33,174 nucleotides of DNA, taken from NCBI RefSeq assembly GCF_042652965.1, contig NZ_JBHSHL010000060.1, positions 1 through 33,174 on the forward strand, read 5' to 3'. Below, piece after piece: positions 13,336 through 21,405 of the stretch; position 1 is the first letter of the stretch; each line of letters opens with the position of its first letter. This stretch comes from Filifactor villosus. Lineage in GTDB: Bacteria; Bacillota; Clostridia; Peptostreptococcales; Filifactoraceae. The translations under genes and the position numbers were made by a program. The notes beneath the pieces are model-generated. The model worked only from the letters and a program-made list of their open reading frames with translations. It was not told the DNA's origin and did not search any database.

Positions 13336-15258
13336 ATGACGAAGAAGGAACAGGCGATAACGGAATACGGAGCTGAGCAGATCCAAGTGCTGGAGGGCTT
13401 GGAGCCGGTAAGGAAGAGGCCGGGAATGTATATCGGTTCCACCGGAACAAAGGGCTTGCACCACCTTGTATATGAGGTGGTCGACAATGCGATCGACGAA
13501 GCCTTGGCAGGATATTGTCAAAACATCTATGTGTCGATCGAGGAGGACGGTTCGATCAAGGTGATTGACGACGGAAGGGGGATCCCGGTCGAAATCCATC
13601 CCAAGACAGGCAAGTCTACGGTGGAAACGGTGCTGACGGTCCTGCATGCCGGCGGAAAGTTCGGTAAGGGAGGTTACAAGGTCTCCGGAGGTCTTCACGG
13701 TGTCGGAGTTTCGGTCGTAAATGCTCTTTCGACTCAGCTTAAGGCGACGGTCAAACGCGATGGCAAAATCTATCTTCAAGAGTTCAAGCGGGGAATCTCT
13801 CAAGGAAATTTGAGGGAGATCGGTGAGACGGATGAGACGGGTACCATGATCGAGTTTACTCCCGACCCTGAGATTTTCGACGAAGTGGAGTACAGGTACG
13901 AGACTTTGGAGTACAGACTCCGAGAACTTGCCTTCCTCAACAAGGGAATTTCAATCGTACTTGAGGACAAGAGAAGGGGAAGCGAACAAAAGAATACCTT
14001 CTATTATCTTGGAGGTTTGCAGGAATTTGTCGCGTTTTTGAATAAGAATAAGACACCGATTCACAGCGATGTGATCTACTTGGAAAAGAGGATTGACGAG
14101 TATTCGGTGGAGATTGCCATGCAGTACACCGATGCCTATGTGGAGAACATCTATTCCTTTGCAAACAATATCAATACGGTGGAAGGCGGTATGCACCTGA
14201 TCGGGTTCAAGAGTGCTTTGACCAGGACCATCAACGACTATATCAAGAAGTCCAACCTGCTCAAGAACAAGGAAGAATCGTTGATCGGCGAGGATGTCAG
14301 GGAAGGTCTGACCGCCATCGTATCCATCAAGTTGCCTGATCCGCAGTACGAGGGACAGACCAAGACGAAACTGGGCAATCCTCCGGTGCGTTCGGTTGTA
14401 GAGTCCTTCCTCAACGAGTACTTCGGGGCATATTTGGAGGAAAATCCGCAGACGACGAGGATCATTCTTGACAAGGCTCTCAGGGCAAAAACTGCACGCG
14501 AAGCGGCAAAAAAGGCGAGGGAGCTGACCAGACGCAAGAGCGTCCTCGAGTCGACCTCTCTTCCCGGCAAACTTGCGGATTGCAGCGAGAAAGACCCCGC
14601 CCTCTCCGAGATCTACCTTGTCGAGGGAGACTCGGCGGGAGGAAGTGCAAAACAGGGCAGGGAGCGAAAGACTCAGGCGATCCTTCCTCTTCGAGGAAAG
14701 ATCCTCAATGTGGAGAAGTCAAGACTTGATAAGATCCTGTCTTCGGATGAGATCAAGAATATGATTACCGCCTTCGGCTGTTCAATCGGGGACGAGTTCG
14801 ATGAAGAGAAGCTTCGCTATCACAAGATCGTGATTATGACCGATGCCGATGTCGACGGAGCTCATATCCGAACCCTTCTTTTGACGTTTATGTTCCGTTA
14901 TATGAAGCCTTTGATCGAGAAGGGCTATGTTTACATCGCTCAACCTCCCCTCTACAAGATTTACAGGGGTAAGAAGGAGGTCTATGCATACAGGGAGGAA
15001 GAACTGCAGGAGAAGCTTGCGGAGTTCGGCGACGGAATTAAACCCAAGATCCAGCGTTACAAAGGTCTTGGAGAAATGAATCCGGAGCAGCTGTGGGAGA
15101 CGACCATGAATCCGGACACCAGGACCTTGCTCAAGGTTACGGTGGAGGACTTCTCGGGAGCGGACGATACTTTTTCGATGTTGATGGGAGATAAGGTGGA
15201 GCCTCGAAGAGAGTTTATCAACAAGAATGCGAAGTATGTTAAGAATTTGGATATATAG
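13336..15258 (+). CDS. gyrB: DNA gyrase subunit B
   Basis: 640 aa, the usual Gram-positive length without the proteobacterial insertion. The GHKL ATPase domain shows Glu47 and Asn51 (EVVDNAIDEA), DDGRGIPVE (78-86) and the ATP-lid GLHGVGVSVVN (119-129). The TOPRIM domain has the catalytic Glu430 in EGDSAGGSAKQGR and the metal-binding TDADVDGAH (Asp503, 505, 507). The C-terminal QRYKGLGEMNPEQLW is intact. It introduces negative supercoils with GyrA. AGGAGG precedes the ATG. Only 11 nt separate it from gyrA, so the two form an operon. Confidence 0.97.
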   Translation: MTKKEQAITEYGAEQIQVLEGLEPVRKRPGMYIGSTGTKGLHHLVYEVVDNAIDEALAGYCQNIYVSIEEDGSIKVIDDGRGIPVEIHPKTGKSTVETVLTVLHAGGKFGKGGYKVSGGLHGVGVSVVNALSTQLKATVKRDGKIYLQEFKRGISQGNLREIGETDETGTMIEFTPDPEIFDEVEYRYETLEYRLRELAFLNKGISIVLEDKRRGSEQKNTFYYLGGLQEFVAFLNKNKTPIHSDVIYLEKRIDEYSVEIAMQYTDAYVENIYSFANNINTVEGGMHLIGFKSALTRTINDYIKKSNLLKNKEESLIGEDVREGLTAIVSIKLPDPQYEGQTKTKLGNPPVRSVVESFLNEYFGAYLEENPQTTRIILDKALRAKTAREAAKKARELTRRKSVLESTSLPGKLADCSEKDPALSEIYLVEGDSAGGSAKQGRERKTQAILPLRGKILNVEKSRLDKILSSDEIKNMITAFGCSIGDEFDEEKLRYHKIVIMTDADVDGAHIRTLLLTFMFRYMKPLIEKGYVYIAQPPLYKIYRGKKEVYAYREEELQEKLAEFGDGIKPKIQRYKGLGEMNPEQLWETTMNPDTRTLLKVTVEDFSGADDTFSMLMGDKVEPRREFINKNAKYVKNLDI

Positions 15259-15269
15259 GGGGGACTTGA

Positions 15270-17696
15270 GTGGAAAATAAAGACAAGATCATAGATATTG
15301 ACATCCGGAGAGAGATGGAAGACTCCTATATTGAATATGCGATGAGTGTTATTGTAGGAAGGGCGCTTCCCGATGTAAGGGATGGCCTGAAACCCGTGCA
15401 CAGAAGGATCCTCTTCAGTATGGGGCAGAACGGACTGACACCCGATAAGGCCTATCGTAAGTCTGCCACCGTTGTCGGAGATGTACTCGGTAAGTACCAT
15501 CCGCACGGAGATGCGGCGGTTTATGAAACCATGGTTAAGATGGCTCAGGATTTTTCGATCCGTTATCCCCTGGTCGACGGGCACGGAAACTTCGGTTCGA
15601 TCGACGGGGACAGTGCGGCGGCGATGCGTTACACGGAGTCGAAGATGGCGAAACTGGCAATGGAGATGCTTCGCGACTTGGACAAGGAGACGGTCGATTT
15701 TATGCCGAACTATGACGAATCCTTGGAAGAACCCGCGGTCCTTCCTGCGAGGTATCCCAATCTTCTGGTCAACGGTTCCAACGGAATTGCGGTCGGCATG
15801 GCGACCTCGATCCCTCCTCACAACTTGGGGGAGGTCATCGACGGAGTCTGTGAGATCATCGACAATCCGGAGGCGGAGCTCAAGGACATTCTCAAACACA
15901 TCAAGGGGCCGGATTTTCCGACAGGAGCTTATATTATGGGCAAGAACTCCATGTATGAGGCCTATCGGACCGGAAGGGGCAAGGTCATTCAGAGGGCAAA
16001 GACCAAGATCGAAGAGATGAGTAACGGCAAGAGCCGTATTATCGTTACGGAGATCCCTTATCAGATCAATAAGGCGAGGTTGGTAGAGAAGATCGCCGAC
16101 CTGACCAAGAACAAGAAGATCGAAGGGATCACGGATATCCGAGATGAAAGTAACCGCAAGGGAATCAGGATCGTGATTGAGCTTAGAAGAGATGTCAATG
16201 CTGAGATTGTATTGAATCAGCTCTTCAAATACTCCTCCTTGCAACAGGTGTTTTCGATCATTATGTTGGCGCTTGTCGACAACGAGCCGAGGATCCTTTC
16301 CTTAGAGCAGATCCTTCGCCTCTATCTCAAGCATCAGGTCGATGTGATTACCAGAAGGACGGAGTTTGATCTGAACAAGGCTCTCAATCGTGTGCACTTG
16401 CTCGAAGGGCTGCTGATCGCCATCGATAACATCGACGAGGTCATCCGCGTGATTCGTTCGGCTTACAACGATGCAATGGAAAAACTGATGGAGCGGTTTG
16501 CTCTGTCCGAAGCTCAAGCGCGCGCCATCCTCGATATGCAGCTTAGAAGACTCCAAGGTTTGGAGAGGGAGAAACTTCTCGAGGAGAAGAAGGACTTGGA
16601 GGAGAAAATCGCCTACTACCGAAGGATCCTCTCCGACCCCATCCTGCTCAAGAGCATTATCAAGGAAGAATTGCTGGAGATCAAAGACAAGTATGCCGAC
16701 AAGAGGAGGACGGACTTTATCGATGCCTATGAGGAGATCGATATCAAGGATATGATCTCCGACGATGAAGTGACTGTCACACTGACTCATTTGGGTTATA
16801 TCAAGCGTGTGGCGATCGATACCTACAAGACCCAGAAGAGAGGAGGCAAGGGGATTTCTTCCATGTCGACGAGGGATGAGGACTTTGTCGAAACCCTTCT
16901 TCTTACAACCAACCACAGCAAGCTGGTCTTTTTTACCGATAGAGGAAGGATATACAGGCTCAATGCCTATGAGATCCCCGAGTCCTCAAGGACGGCGAAG
17001 GGGACCAACATCGTCAACCTCCTGCCGCTGGATGAGGGCGAGAAGATCACAAGTGCCCTGTCCTTCAAGGACGATCGGGATAATGCCCACTATGTCTTGA
17101 TGTGCACCAAACTGGGCATCATCAAAAAGACACGTTTGGATCAGTTCCAAAAGAGTGACAGAAACGGCTTGATTGCAATTTCCCTCGATGAAGGTGACAG
17201 TTTGATCGGAGTCGCTTTGACCGACGGAGAACAGAACATCCTCTGCGTAGCGCGTCAGGGCAAGGCCATTCTCTTCGATGAGAAGGAAGTCAGAGATATG
17301 GGACGTACCGCTCGTGGAGTTCGGGCGATGAGACTCGATCTGGGCGATGAAATTGTGTCCATGCTCGTAACCGAACATGACAAGGATCTGTTGATTATCT
17401 CGGAGCGAGGTTACGGAAAGAGGACTCCGATTAGTGAATACAACGTTCAGAGCAGGGGAGGAAAGGGCTCCAAGACCTATAAGATCACGACGAAGACGGG
17501 AGAAATTATAGGAGCGAAGATCATAGCGGACGAGGATGAAATTATGGTCATCAATACCGACGGTACCCTGATCCGTATGTCGGCGAAGGATATCTCCGTA
17601 CTCGGCAGGGTAACCAGCGGAGTCCGTCTGATGAAGACCTCGGAAGATAAGGCTATAGCATCCTTTGCCAAGATTGAAGCGAGTGAGGAAGAATAA
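15270..17696 (+). CDS. gyrA: DNA gyrase subunit A
   Basis: 808 aa with a GTG start (15270) behind AGGGGGGAC. The winged-helix domain carries the catalytic Tyr121 (AAAMRYTESK). The C-terminal beta-pinwheel has a GyrA box of the form QKRGGKG (TYKTQKRGGKGISSM) and a further SRGGKGSK, marking it as gyrase rather than topoisomerase IV. The quinolone-determining region reads HPHGDAAVYE at residues 77-86: Ala82 occupies the E. coli Ser83 position and Glu86 the Asp87 position. Ala at this place, as in mycobacterial GyrA, weakens the water-metal bridge that holds fluoroquinolones. No terminator was identified directly after the gene. Confidence 0.97.
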   Translation: MENKDKIIDIDIRREMEDSYIEYAMSVIVGRALPDVRDGLKPVHRRILFSMGQNGLTPDKAYRKSATVVGDVLGKYHPHGDAAVYETMVKMAQDFSIRYPLVDGHGNFGSIDGDSAAAMRYTESKMAKLAMEMLRDLDKETVDFMPNYDESLEEPAVLPARYPNLLVNGSNGIAVGMATSIPPHNLGEVIDGVCEIIDNPEAELKDILKHIKGPDFPTGAYIMGKNSMYEAYRTGRGKVIQRAKTKIEEMSNGKSRIIVTEIPYQINKARLVEKIADLTKNKKIEGITDIRDESNRKGIRIVIELRRDVNAEIVLNQLFKYSSLQQVFSIIMLALVDNEPRILSLEQILRLYLKHQVDVITRRTEFDLNKALNRVHLLEGLLIAIDNIDEVIRVIRSAYNDAMEKLMERFALSEAQARAILDMQLRRLQGLEREKLLEEKKDLEEKIAYYRRILSDPILLKSIIKEELLEIKDKYADKRRTDFIDAYEEIDIKDMISDDEVTVTLTHLGYIKRVAIDTYKTQKRGGKGISSMSTRDEDFVETLLLTTNHSKLVFFTDRGRIYRLNAYEIPESSRTAKGTNIVNLLPLDEGEKITSALSFKDDRDNAHYVLMCTKLGIIKKTRLDQFQKSDRNGLIAISLDEGDSLIGVALTDGEQNILCVARQGKAILFDEKEVRDMGRTARGVRAMRLDLGDEIVSMLVTEHDKDLLIISERGYGKRTPISEYNVQSRGGKGSKTYKITTKTGEIIGAKIIADEDEIMVINTDGTLIRMSAKDISVLGRVTSGVRLMKTSEDKAIASFAKIEASEEE

Positions 17697-17771
17697 TAAA
17701 GACAGAGGGTATAAAGTTAAGCAAATACCGCATTGAAGATCGGAATAGAGATCGTTTCGGGGAGGTTTAAT

Positions 17772-18269
17772 ATGAAGATCACATTACAACAATGTATTTT
17801 TTTGATATCGAATTTGACGAAGAAACAGACGCAGTTGACTTCTCTTCTTACCGGTCAATACGTTGTTCCGCTTGCAGTCAATGGCAAGGATACGGCGGAT
17901 AAAACCAAGGAAGAGCAAATGAGGAAGGACCTCGACGAGATCGATGTGCTTTCCGAAGACATCGTAAGGTTGAAAAGTGCACTCAGCCTTGCAAACAATG
18001 AAAACAAGATGGAAGGTCGTACCATCTATGAGGTGCTTGAAGAAGTGCGTATCAAACGTTCCGTGCTCTATCAGGTCCAATACTCCTTAGATAGAGAATA
18101 CAGTAAGGTCGAAACGGGAGTCGGTGTCGTTCGTTATGGTGTGCTCAACGAGGAACTGATGCGTGAAAAAAGAGATTCCTTGGAAAAAGAGGTCAACTCT
18201 CTCTCCGAGAAGGTCGATGTAGCAAATGCCTCCATTCAAATCGAGGTCGATCTTTTAGGAACTTATTAA
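17772..18269 (+). CDS. DIP1984-like coiled-coil protein
   Basis: 165 aa with the start chosen at ATG 17772, since GGGGAGG lies 9-10 nt upstream; the frame begins earlier at 17733 without a ribosome site. Mostly helical. The segment LKSALSLANNENKMEGRTIYEVLEEVRIKRSVL and the later SLEKEVNSLSEKVDVANASIQIEVDL match the plan of DIP1984-family proteins (helical hairpins with a conserved Asn pair and a di-helical end). The molecular function of that family is not established. It follows gyrA by 75 nt in the same direction. Confidence is good that it is a gene, moderate on family. Confidence 0.65.
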   Translation: MKITLQQCIFLISNLTKKQTQLTSLLTGQYVVPLAVNGKDTADKTKEEQMRKDLDEIDVLSEDIVRLKSALSLANNENKMEGRTIYEVLEEVRIKRSVLYQVQYSLDREYSKVETGVGVVRYGVLNEELMREKRDSLEKEVNSLSEKVDVANASIQIEVDLLGTY

Positions 18270-18914
18270 GATTTCGTATGGATGAAACTGAGTCTTGAAG
18301 CGGTGATATATCCTTTTTCAAGACTCGGTGAGGAAGAAAACTATCGTTTCGGTAGCCGGATTCGTCTTGGAGATTGTTGCCTGCTCTTAAGCAGAAGAAC
18401 GGGAACGCATTTCGACTGGTCATCTCTTACGATTTTTATTTACGAACGGAACAAGGAGATTACTTTTGGAAGTAAATATTTAAGAGAATCCGGCGACGGG
18501 CGACCGCGTCAAAAACATTTCTGGGGATGAGTTTTGCCTTTTTCATCCCCTCTACATATCATAAAATTCTCCGATAGCAGAGCTCTGATAGCTATCGTTC
18601 TTTGTTTTTCACTTTCATACCCGAGTCCTGTGTTGAAAAATACTCATACAGATGACTATGCAATGCAACAGGTAATAGTATAAATCAACAAATAGCGTCA
18701 TCATCGACAAAATGAAGATGGTCCGTATCCACAGTGCCATGAATAGTATAATGCTATTCTCCTTTTGAAATGTCCGGGATATGAAAAAAAGATATATGTT
18801 TCACAATATAAACGTTTTAATTAAATGGGAGGAATTTGCTTGCCGTAGTTGATTACTTGAAAAATAAGGGACATCTTTTATATGAGAATTTAAGGCGAGA
18901 ATCGTATAAATTTT
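18270..18914. other. Intergenic stretch with hairpins and repeat fragments
   Basis: No supported gene. A 10-bp inverted repeat GAGTCTTGAA (18290-18299) with TTCAAGACTC (18317-18326) lies just after the DIP1984-like gene. A second, GGGGATGA (18523-18530) with TCATCCCC (18543-18550), lacks a T run. The pieces AATAGTAT (near 18674 and 18742) and ATGCTATTCTCC (18751) are outer ends of A/B elements, so one or more decayed copies lie in 18665-18790. Confidence 0.45.
18598..18630 (+). repeat. Short dispersed repeat E, copy 2
   Basis: TTTTTCACTTTCATACCCGA followed by GTCCT. It matches 4281-4313. Confidence 0.6.
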
Positions 18915-18940
18915 GGTTAAATATTAAAAACAGGGGGTAG
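18915..18940 (+). promoter_or_regulatory. Candidate SigB-type promoter upstream of the YtxH gene
   Basis: GGTTAA (18915-18920), 14 bp, GGGTAG (18935-18940). The general-stress sigma consensus of Bacilli is GTTTAA, 12-15 bp, GGGTAT; this matches 5/6 and 5/6. A sigma factor of that group is encoded 2.4 kb downstream. Confidence 0.5.
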
Positions 18941-18997
18941 AAAATAAAATAGTATATTTTGATTAACCCGAACACGAAGAAGGGGAAGGAGTTTAAT

Positions 18998-19345
18998 ATG
19001 TTTGGAAGAAGAAGAGAGGCCAATCCGCTTGCTCTGATAGGAGCGGCGATCATCGGAATGAGTGCAGGAGTTTTACTTGGAGTGGTTATCGCTCCCAAAA
19101 AAGGAAAAGATCTCAGAGATGAACTTTATGATAAAACCTTGGATATGGTAGACAGTGCAAAGGAGCTGGGAAGCAGTGTAAGAGACAAGATCCGTGCAAA
19201 AGAAGACGATATTTTCTACTATGATGACGAAGACAAGTTGGTCTTCCAAAAGGATTTTACCAAGAATATCACGGGAGAACTCGATAACGCTCTGGAGAAT
19301 ATGGAAAAAGAAGGAAAGAAGTTTTTTGATAAAAAATTGAAGTAG
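18998..19345 (+). CDS. YtxH domain protein (general stress type)
   Basis: 115 aa, start at ATG 18998 behind GGGGAAGGAG; the frame opens earlier at 18959 without a ribosome site. The N-terminus has the YtxH signature: a short polar lead, a Gly/Ala-rich membrane helix (LALIGAAIIGMSAGVLLGVVIAP, residues about 11-33) and the conserved basic PKKGKDLRDEL. The remainder is a charged helical cytoplasmic part. YtxH proteins are SigB-controlled stress proteins in Bacillus; the SigB-like promoter just upstream agrees with this. Function at the membrane is unknown. Confidence 0.85.
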   Translation: MFGRRREANPLALIGAAIIGMSAGVLLGVVIAPKKGKDLRDELYDKTLDMVDSAKELGSSVRDKIRAKEDDIFYYDDEDKLVFQKDFTKNITGELDNALENMEKEGKKFFDKKLK

Positions 19346-19504
19346 GTTTGGACTTTCCACGGGGATGACGAGATGTCGGATGCTTGAATGAACGGTATCG
19401 GAAGGGTTGATTCGTCTTTCTCGGAAAGAGGGTTCCTTCCTTATACAGAATACAGAAACACAAGAGGATTGTAAGTATACACGGATTGAGAATAGGAGAA
19501 AAGA

Positions 19505-20191
19505 ATGAGTTTATTGGATAAACTGGGGATTGATAAACTAAGTAAAAAAGCACAGGAAGTTTCGAAGAACCTGCCGGAAGATGCCGTGAAGAAGGCGGAA
19601 GAGCTTTTTGAAGAGGCAAAGAAGAAGTCCGAAGAAGCGACAAAGAAGGCGGAAGAGATGCTTGCCGATGTTCGTGAAAAGGCGGAGCAAGCCGTAAAAA
19701 AGGCGGAAACGGTAGCCGAAGATGTCAAGGCGAACGCGCAGGAAGCGGTAAAGGATGCCGAAAAGAAACTTGAGGAAGCAAAGGAAAAGCTCAAGGAAGT
19801 AGCGGAGGATGTCAAAGATAAGGCAGAGGATGTCGCAGGAGATGTCAAGGACAAGGCGAAAGACGTCGCCAAAGAAGCCGAAAAAAAGGCGGGAGATGTT
19901 GCCGATAAGGCAAAGGAAGTAGCCGGGGATGTCAAGGACAAGGCGAAAGACGTCGCCAAAGAAGCCGAAAAAAAGGCGGGAGATGTTGCCAATAAGGCAA
20001 AGGAAGTAGCCGAGGATGTCGAGGACAAGGCGAAAGATGTCGCCAAAGAAGCTGAAAAAAAGGCGGGAGATGTTGCCGATAAGGCAAAGGAAGTAGCCGA
20101 GGATGTCGAGGACAAGGCGAAAGATGTCGCTAAAGAAGCTCAAAAAAAAGCAGAGAATGCTGTCGATAAGGCAAAGGATAGTTTGAAATAG
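19505..20191 (+). CDS. Highly charged helical repeat protein (LEA/apolipoprotein-like)
   Basis: 228 aa, almost only Ala, Lys, Glu, Asp and Val, with no Cys or Trp and no signal peptide. After a unique head (MSLLDKLGIDKLSKKAQEV) the body is 11-residue-like amphipathic helix, ending in nearly four units of 29 residues (DVKDKAKDVAKEAEKKAGDV...). This composition is typical of LEA-like or apolipoprotein-like proteins that line membranes or protect proteins under drying or osmotic stress; that is inference from composition. AGGAG lies 7-8 nt before the ATG. Its place between a YtxH gene and the rsb-sigma genes fits a stress role. Long open frames on the opposite strand (to 224 codons) are a by-product of the biased codons. 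Confidence 0.75.
   Translation: MSLLDKLGIDKLSKKAQEVSKNLPEDAVKKAEELFEEAKKKSEEATKKAEEMLADVREKAEQAVKKAETVAEDVKANAQEAVKDAEKKLEEAKEKLKEVAEDVKDKAEDVAGDVKDKAKDVAKEAEKKAGDVADKAKEVAGDVKDKAKDVAKEAEKKAGDVANKAKEVAEDVEDKAKDVAKEAEKKAGDVADKAKEVAEDVEDKAKDVAKEAQKKAENAVDKAKDSLK
19841..20180 (+). repeat. 87-bp in-frame tandem repeat
   Basis: Units begin at 19841, 19928, 20015 and 20102 (GATGTC-AGGACAAGGCGAAA), exactly 87 bp apart. The first three are nearly identical, and the last is partial. Copy number could vary by slippage or recombination. Confidence 0.9.
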
Positions 20192-20223
20192 GTTCTACGA
20201 AGCGGAGCTGTATTTTTGGAATT

Positions 20224-20262
20224 ACTCTCTCCTTATTAGTTAATAAGGAGGGAGTGATTTAT
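20224..20262 (+). terminator. Intrinsic terminator after the 29-residue-repeat gene
   Basis: ACTCTCTCCTTATTA (20224-20238) pairs with TAATAAGGAGGGAGT (20241-20255) with one G-T pair. GATTTATTTG follows, so the T tract is interrupted. Confidence 0.65.
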
Positions 20263-20309
20263 TTGTGTATATCGGAAAAGAAGAGCAGATGTAGGCGGGA
20301 GGCATTGAT

Positions 20310-20579
20310 ATGTGGGAAATAGGTGTATTGTTGATCGGAATAGGCGTACTTATTGTCTGTATCTTTTTGGCGACAACCATAAAAGATTTGGGACTTACAT
20401 TGAAAAAAGTAAATCAAATGCTTGATGAGAATGAACGAAGCATTCATGATATTATGAACAATGCGGCCAATATCACAGGTTCGGTAGACGATGTTGTCTC
20501 CACCTCTCAGAAGGCGGTTAAGGCTTTGACTACTTTTGGAGCGATAAAAAGCATCACCGGTGGCAGAAAGAGACGTTGA
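20310..20579 (+). CDS. DUF948/YtxG-like membrane protein
   Basis: 89 aa. An N-terminal membrane helix (WEIGVLLIGIGVLIVCIFLATTI, residues 2-24) is followed by an amphipathic helix (LKKVNQMLDENERSIHDIMNNAANITGSVDDVVSTSQKAV) and a basic tail (GGRKRR). This is the layout of DUF948 proteins such as B. subtilis YtxG, which is a general stress protein encoded with YtxH. GGGAGG lies 9 nt before the ATG. It ends 25 nt before rsbV and may be cotranscribed with the sigma operon. Confidence 0.7.
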   Translation: MWEIGVLLIGIGVLIVCIFLATTIKDLGLTLKKVNQMLDENERSIHDIMNNAANITGSVDDVVSTSQKAVKALTTFGAIKSITGGRKRR

Positions 20580-20604
20580 GGATAGTTTTAAGAGGAGGAA
20601 GAAT

Positions 20605-20931
20605 ATGGCAATCAAGGTAGAAGGGCATTTTAACGAAGAGAAAAATCAAACAGAGGTGGAACTGCAAGGAGAGATCGACATCTACGGTTCTTCTATTTTT
20701 AAGGAAAAGGTTCATGAGTTGACCGGGAAATATCCGGATAAAGAGATGGTATTTGATATGAGGGAACTGGATTACATCGATTCGACAGGTCTGGGAGTGT
20801 TGATCGGAGCTTTGAAGGTTCTAAAGGCAAATGCGAAGGGAATTACATTGAAGAACTTGAAGCCGAATGTATATAAGGTATTTAAGATTACAAATCTGTC
20901 ACAGATTTTTACGATCATTGATGAGAAATAA
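20605..20931 (+). CDS. rsbV: Anti-anti-sigma factor (STAS domain), RsbV-like
   Basis: 108 aa, start at ATG 20605 behind AGAGGAGG; the frame opens at 20560 but that start overlaps the previous gene and lacks a ribosome site. A single STAS domain with the phosphorylation loop DYIDSTGLGVLIG; Ser60 is the predicted kinase target. When unphosphorylated it would bind the RsbW-like kinase and free the sigma factor. The order STAS, kinase, sigma matches both rsbV-rsbW-sigB and spoIIAA-spoIIAB-sigF. The neighbouring YtxH and DUF948 genes favour the stress version. Confidence 0.9.
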   Translation: MAIKVEGHFNEEKNQTEVELQGEIDIYGSSIFKEKVHELTGKYPDKEMVFDMRELDYIDSTGLGVLIGALKVLKANAKGITLKNLKPNVYKVFKITNLSQIFTIIDEK

Positions 20932-20979
20932 CCACCGAAACAAAAGGGGAAAAGAGTACGAACAAATGGAGGGATTGTT

Positions 20980-21405
20980 TTGGAAATAAGGAAGAGTGTG
21001 AAGAGTGGAACCATTAAGATGGAGTTGCCGACAAATCCGGAATATGTCGCTGTTGCCAGATTAACCGTTTCCGCCATTTCCAACATGATAGGCTTCAATA
21101 TTGAGGATATTGAAGATATTAAAATTGCTTTGTCGGAGGCTTGTTCAAATGCGATCAGGCATTCTCAGAGGGATTTGTTTCAATTGAATTTTGAAATCGG
21201 AATGGATAAGTTGGGAATTGAGGTAACCGATGACGGTGTGGGCTGTGTTGTGGAGCATTTGAACGAACCGGATCTCAACGATCCCAAGGAAGGAGGATTG
21301 GGCCTTTTTATTATCAGGAGTCTGATGGATGACGTTTGCATTGAAAGCGGGTTGGACAAGGGAACCAGAATTTGTATGACGAAATTTTTGGAGGAAGGAA
21401 AGTAA
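20980..21405 (+). CDS. rsbW: Serine kinase / anti-sigma factor, RsbW-like
   Basis: 141 aa with a TTG start at 20980 placed 7-8 nt after GGAGG. GHKL-type ATP-binding kinase with the N box SEACSNAIRHS, the G1 box DDGVGC and the G2 box EGGLGLFIIRSL. It should bind and inhibit the sigma factor encoded next and phosphorylate the STAS protein encoded before. At 141 residues it is nearer SpoIIAB (about 146) than B. subtilis RsbW (about 160). The stop is immediately adjacent to the sigma-factor ATG, so the kinase and sigma factor are made together. No RsbU/RsbP phosphatase is present in the window. Confidence 0.9.
   Translation: MEIRKSVKSGTIKMELPTNPEYVAVARLTVSAISNMIGFNIEDIEDIKIALSEACSNAIRHSQRDLFQLNFEIGMDKLGIEVTDDGVGCVVEHLNEPDLNDPKEGGLGLFIIRSLMDDVCIESGLDKGTRICMTKFLEEGK

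Noticed and set aside
18282..18530. 82-codon plus-strand frame after the DIP1984-like gene
   Set aside because: No ribosome site; it contains inverted repeats and has no recognisable motif. Its composition is not clearly non-coding, so it was not dismissed with full certainty.
19441..20143. Long minus-strand frames (224 and 201 codons) opposite the charged repeat gene
   Set aside because: They read as Ser/Ala/Phe or Phe/Leu/Asp repeats, the mirror of the biased plus-strand codons, and lack ribosome sites.
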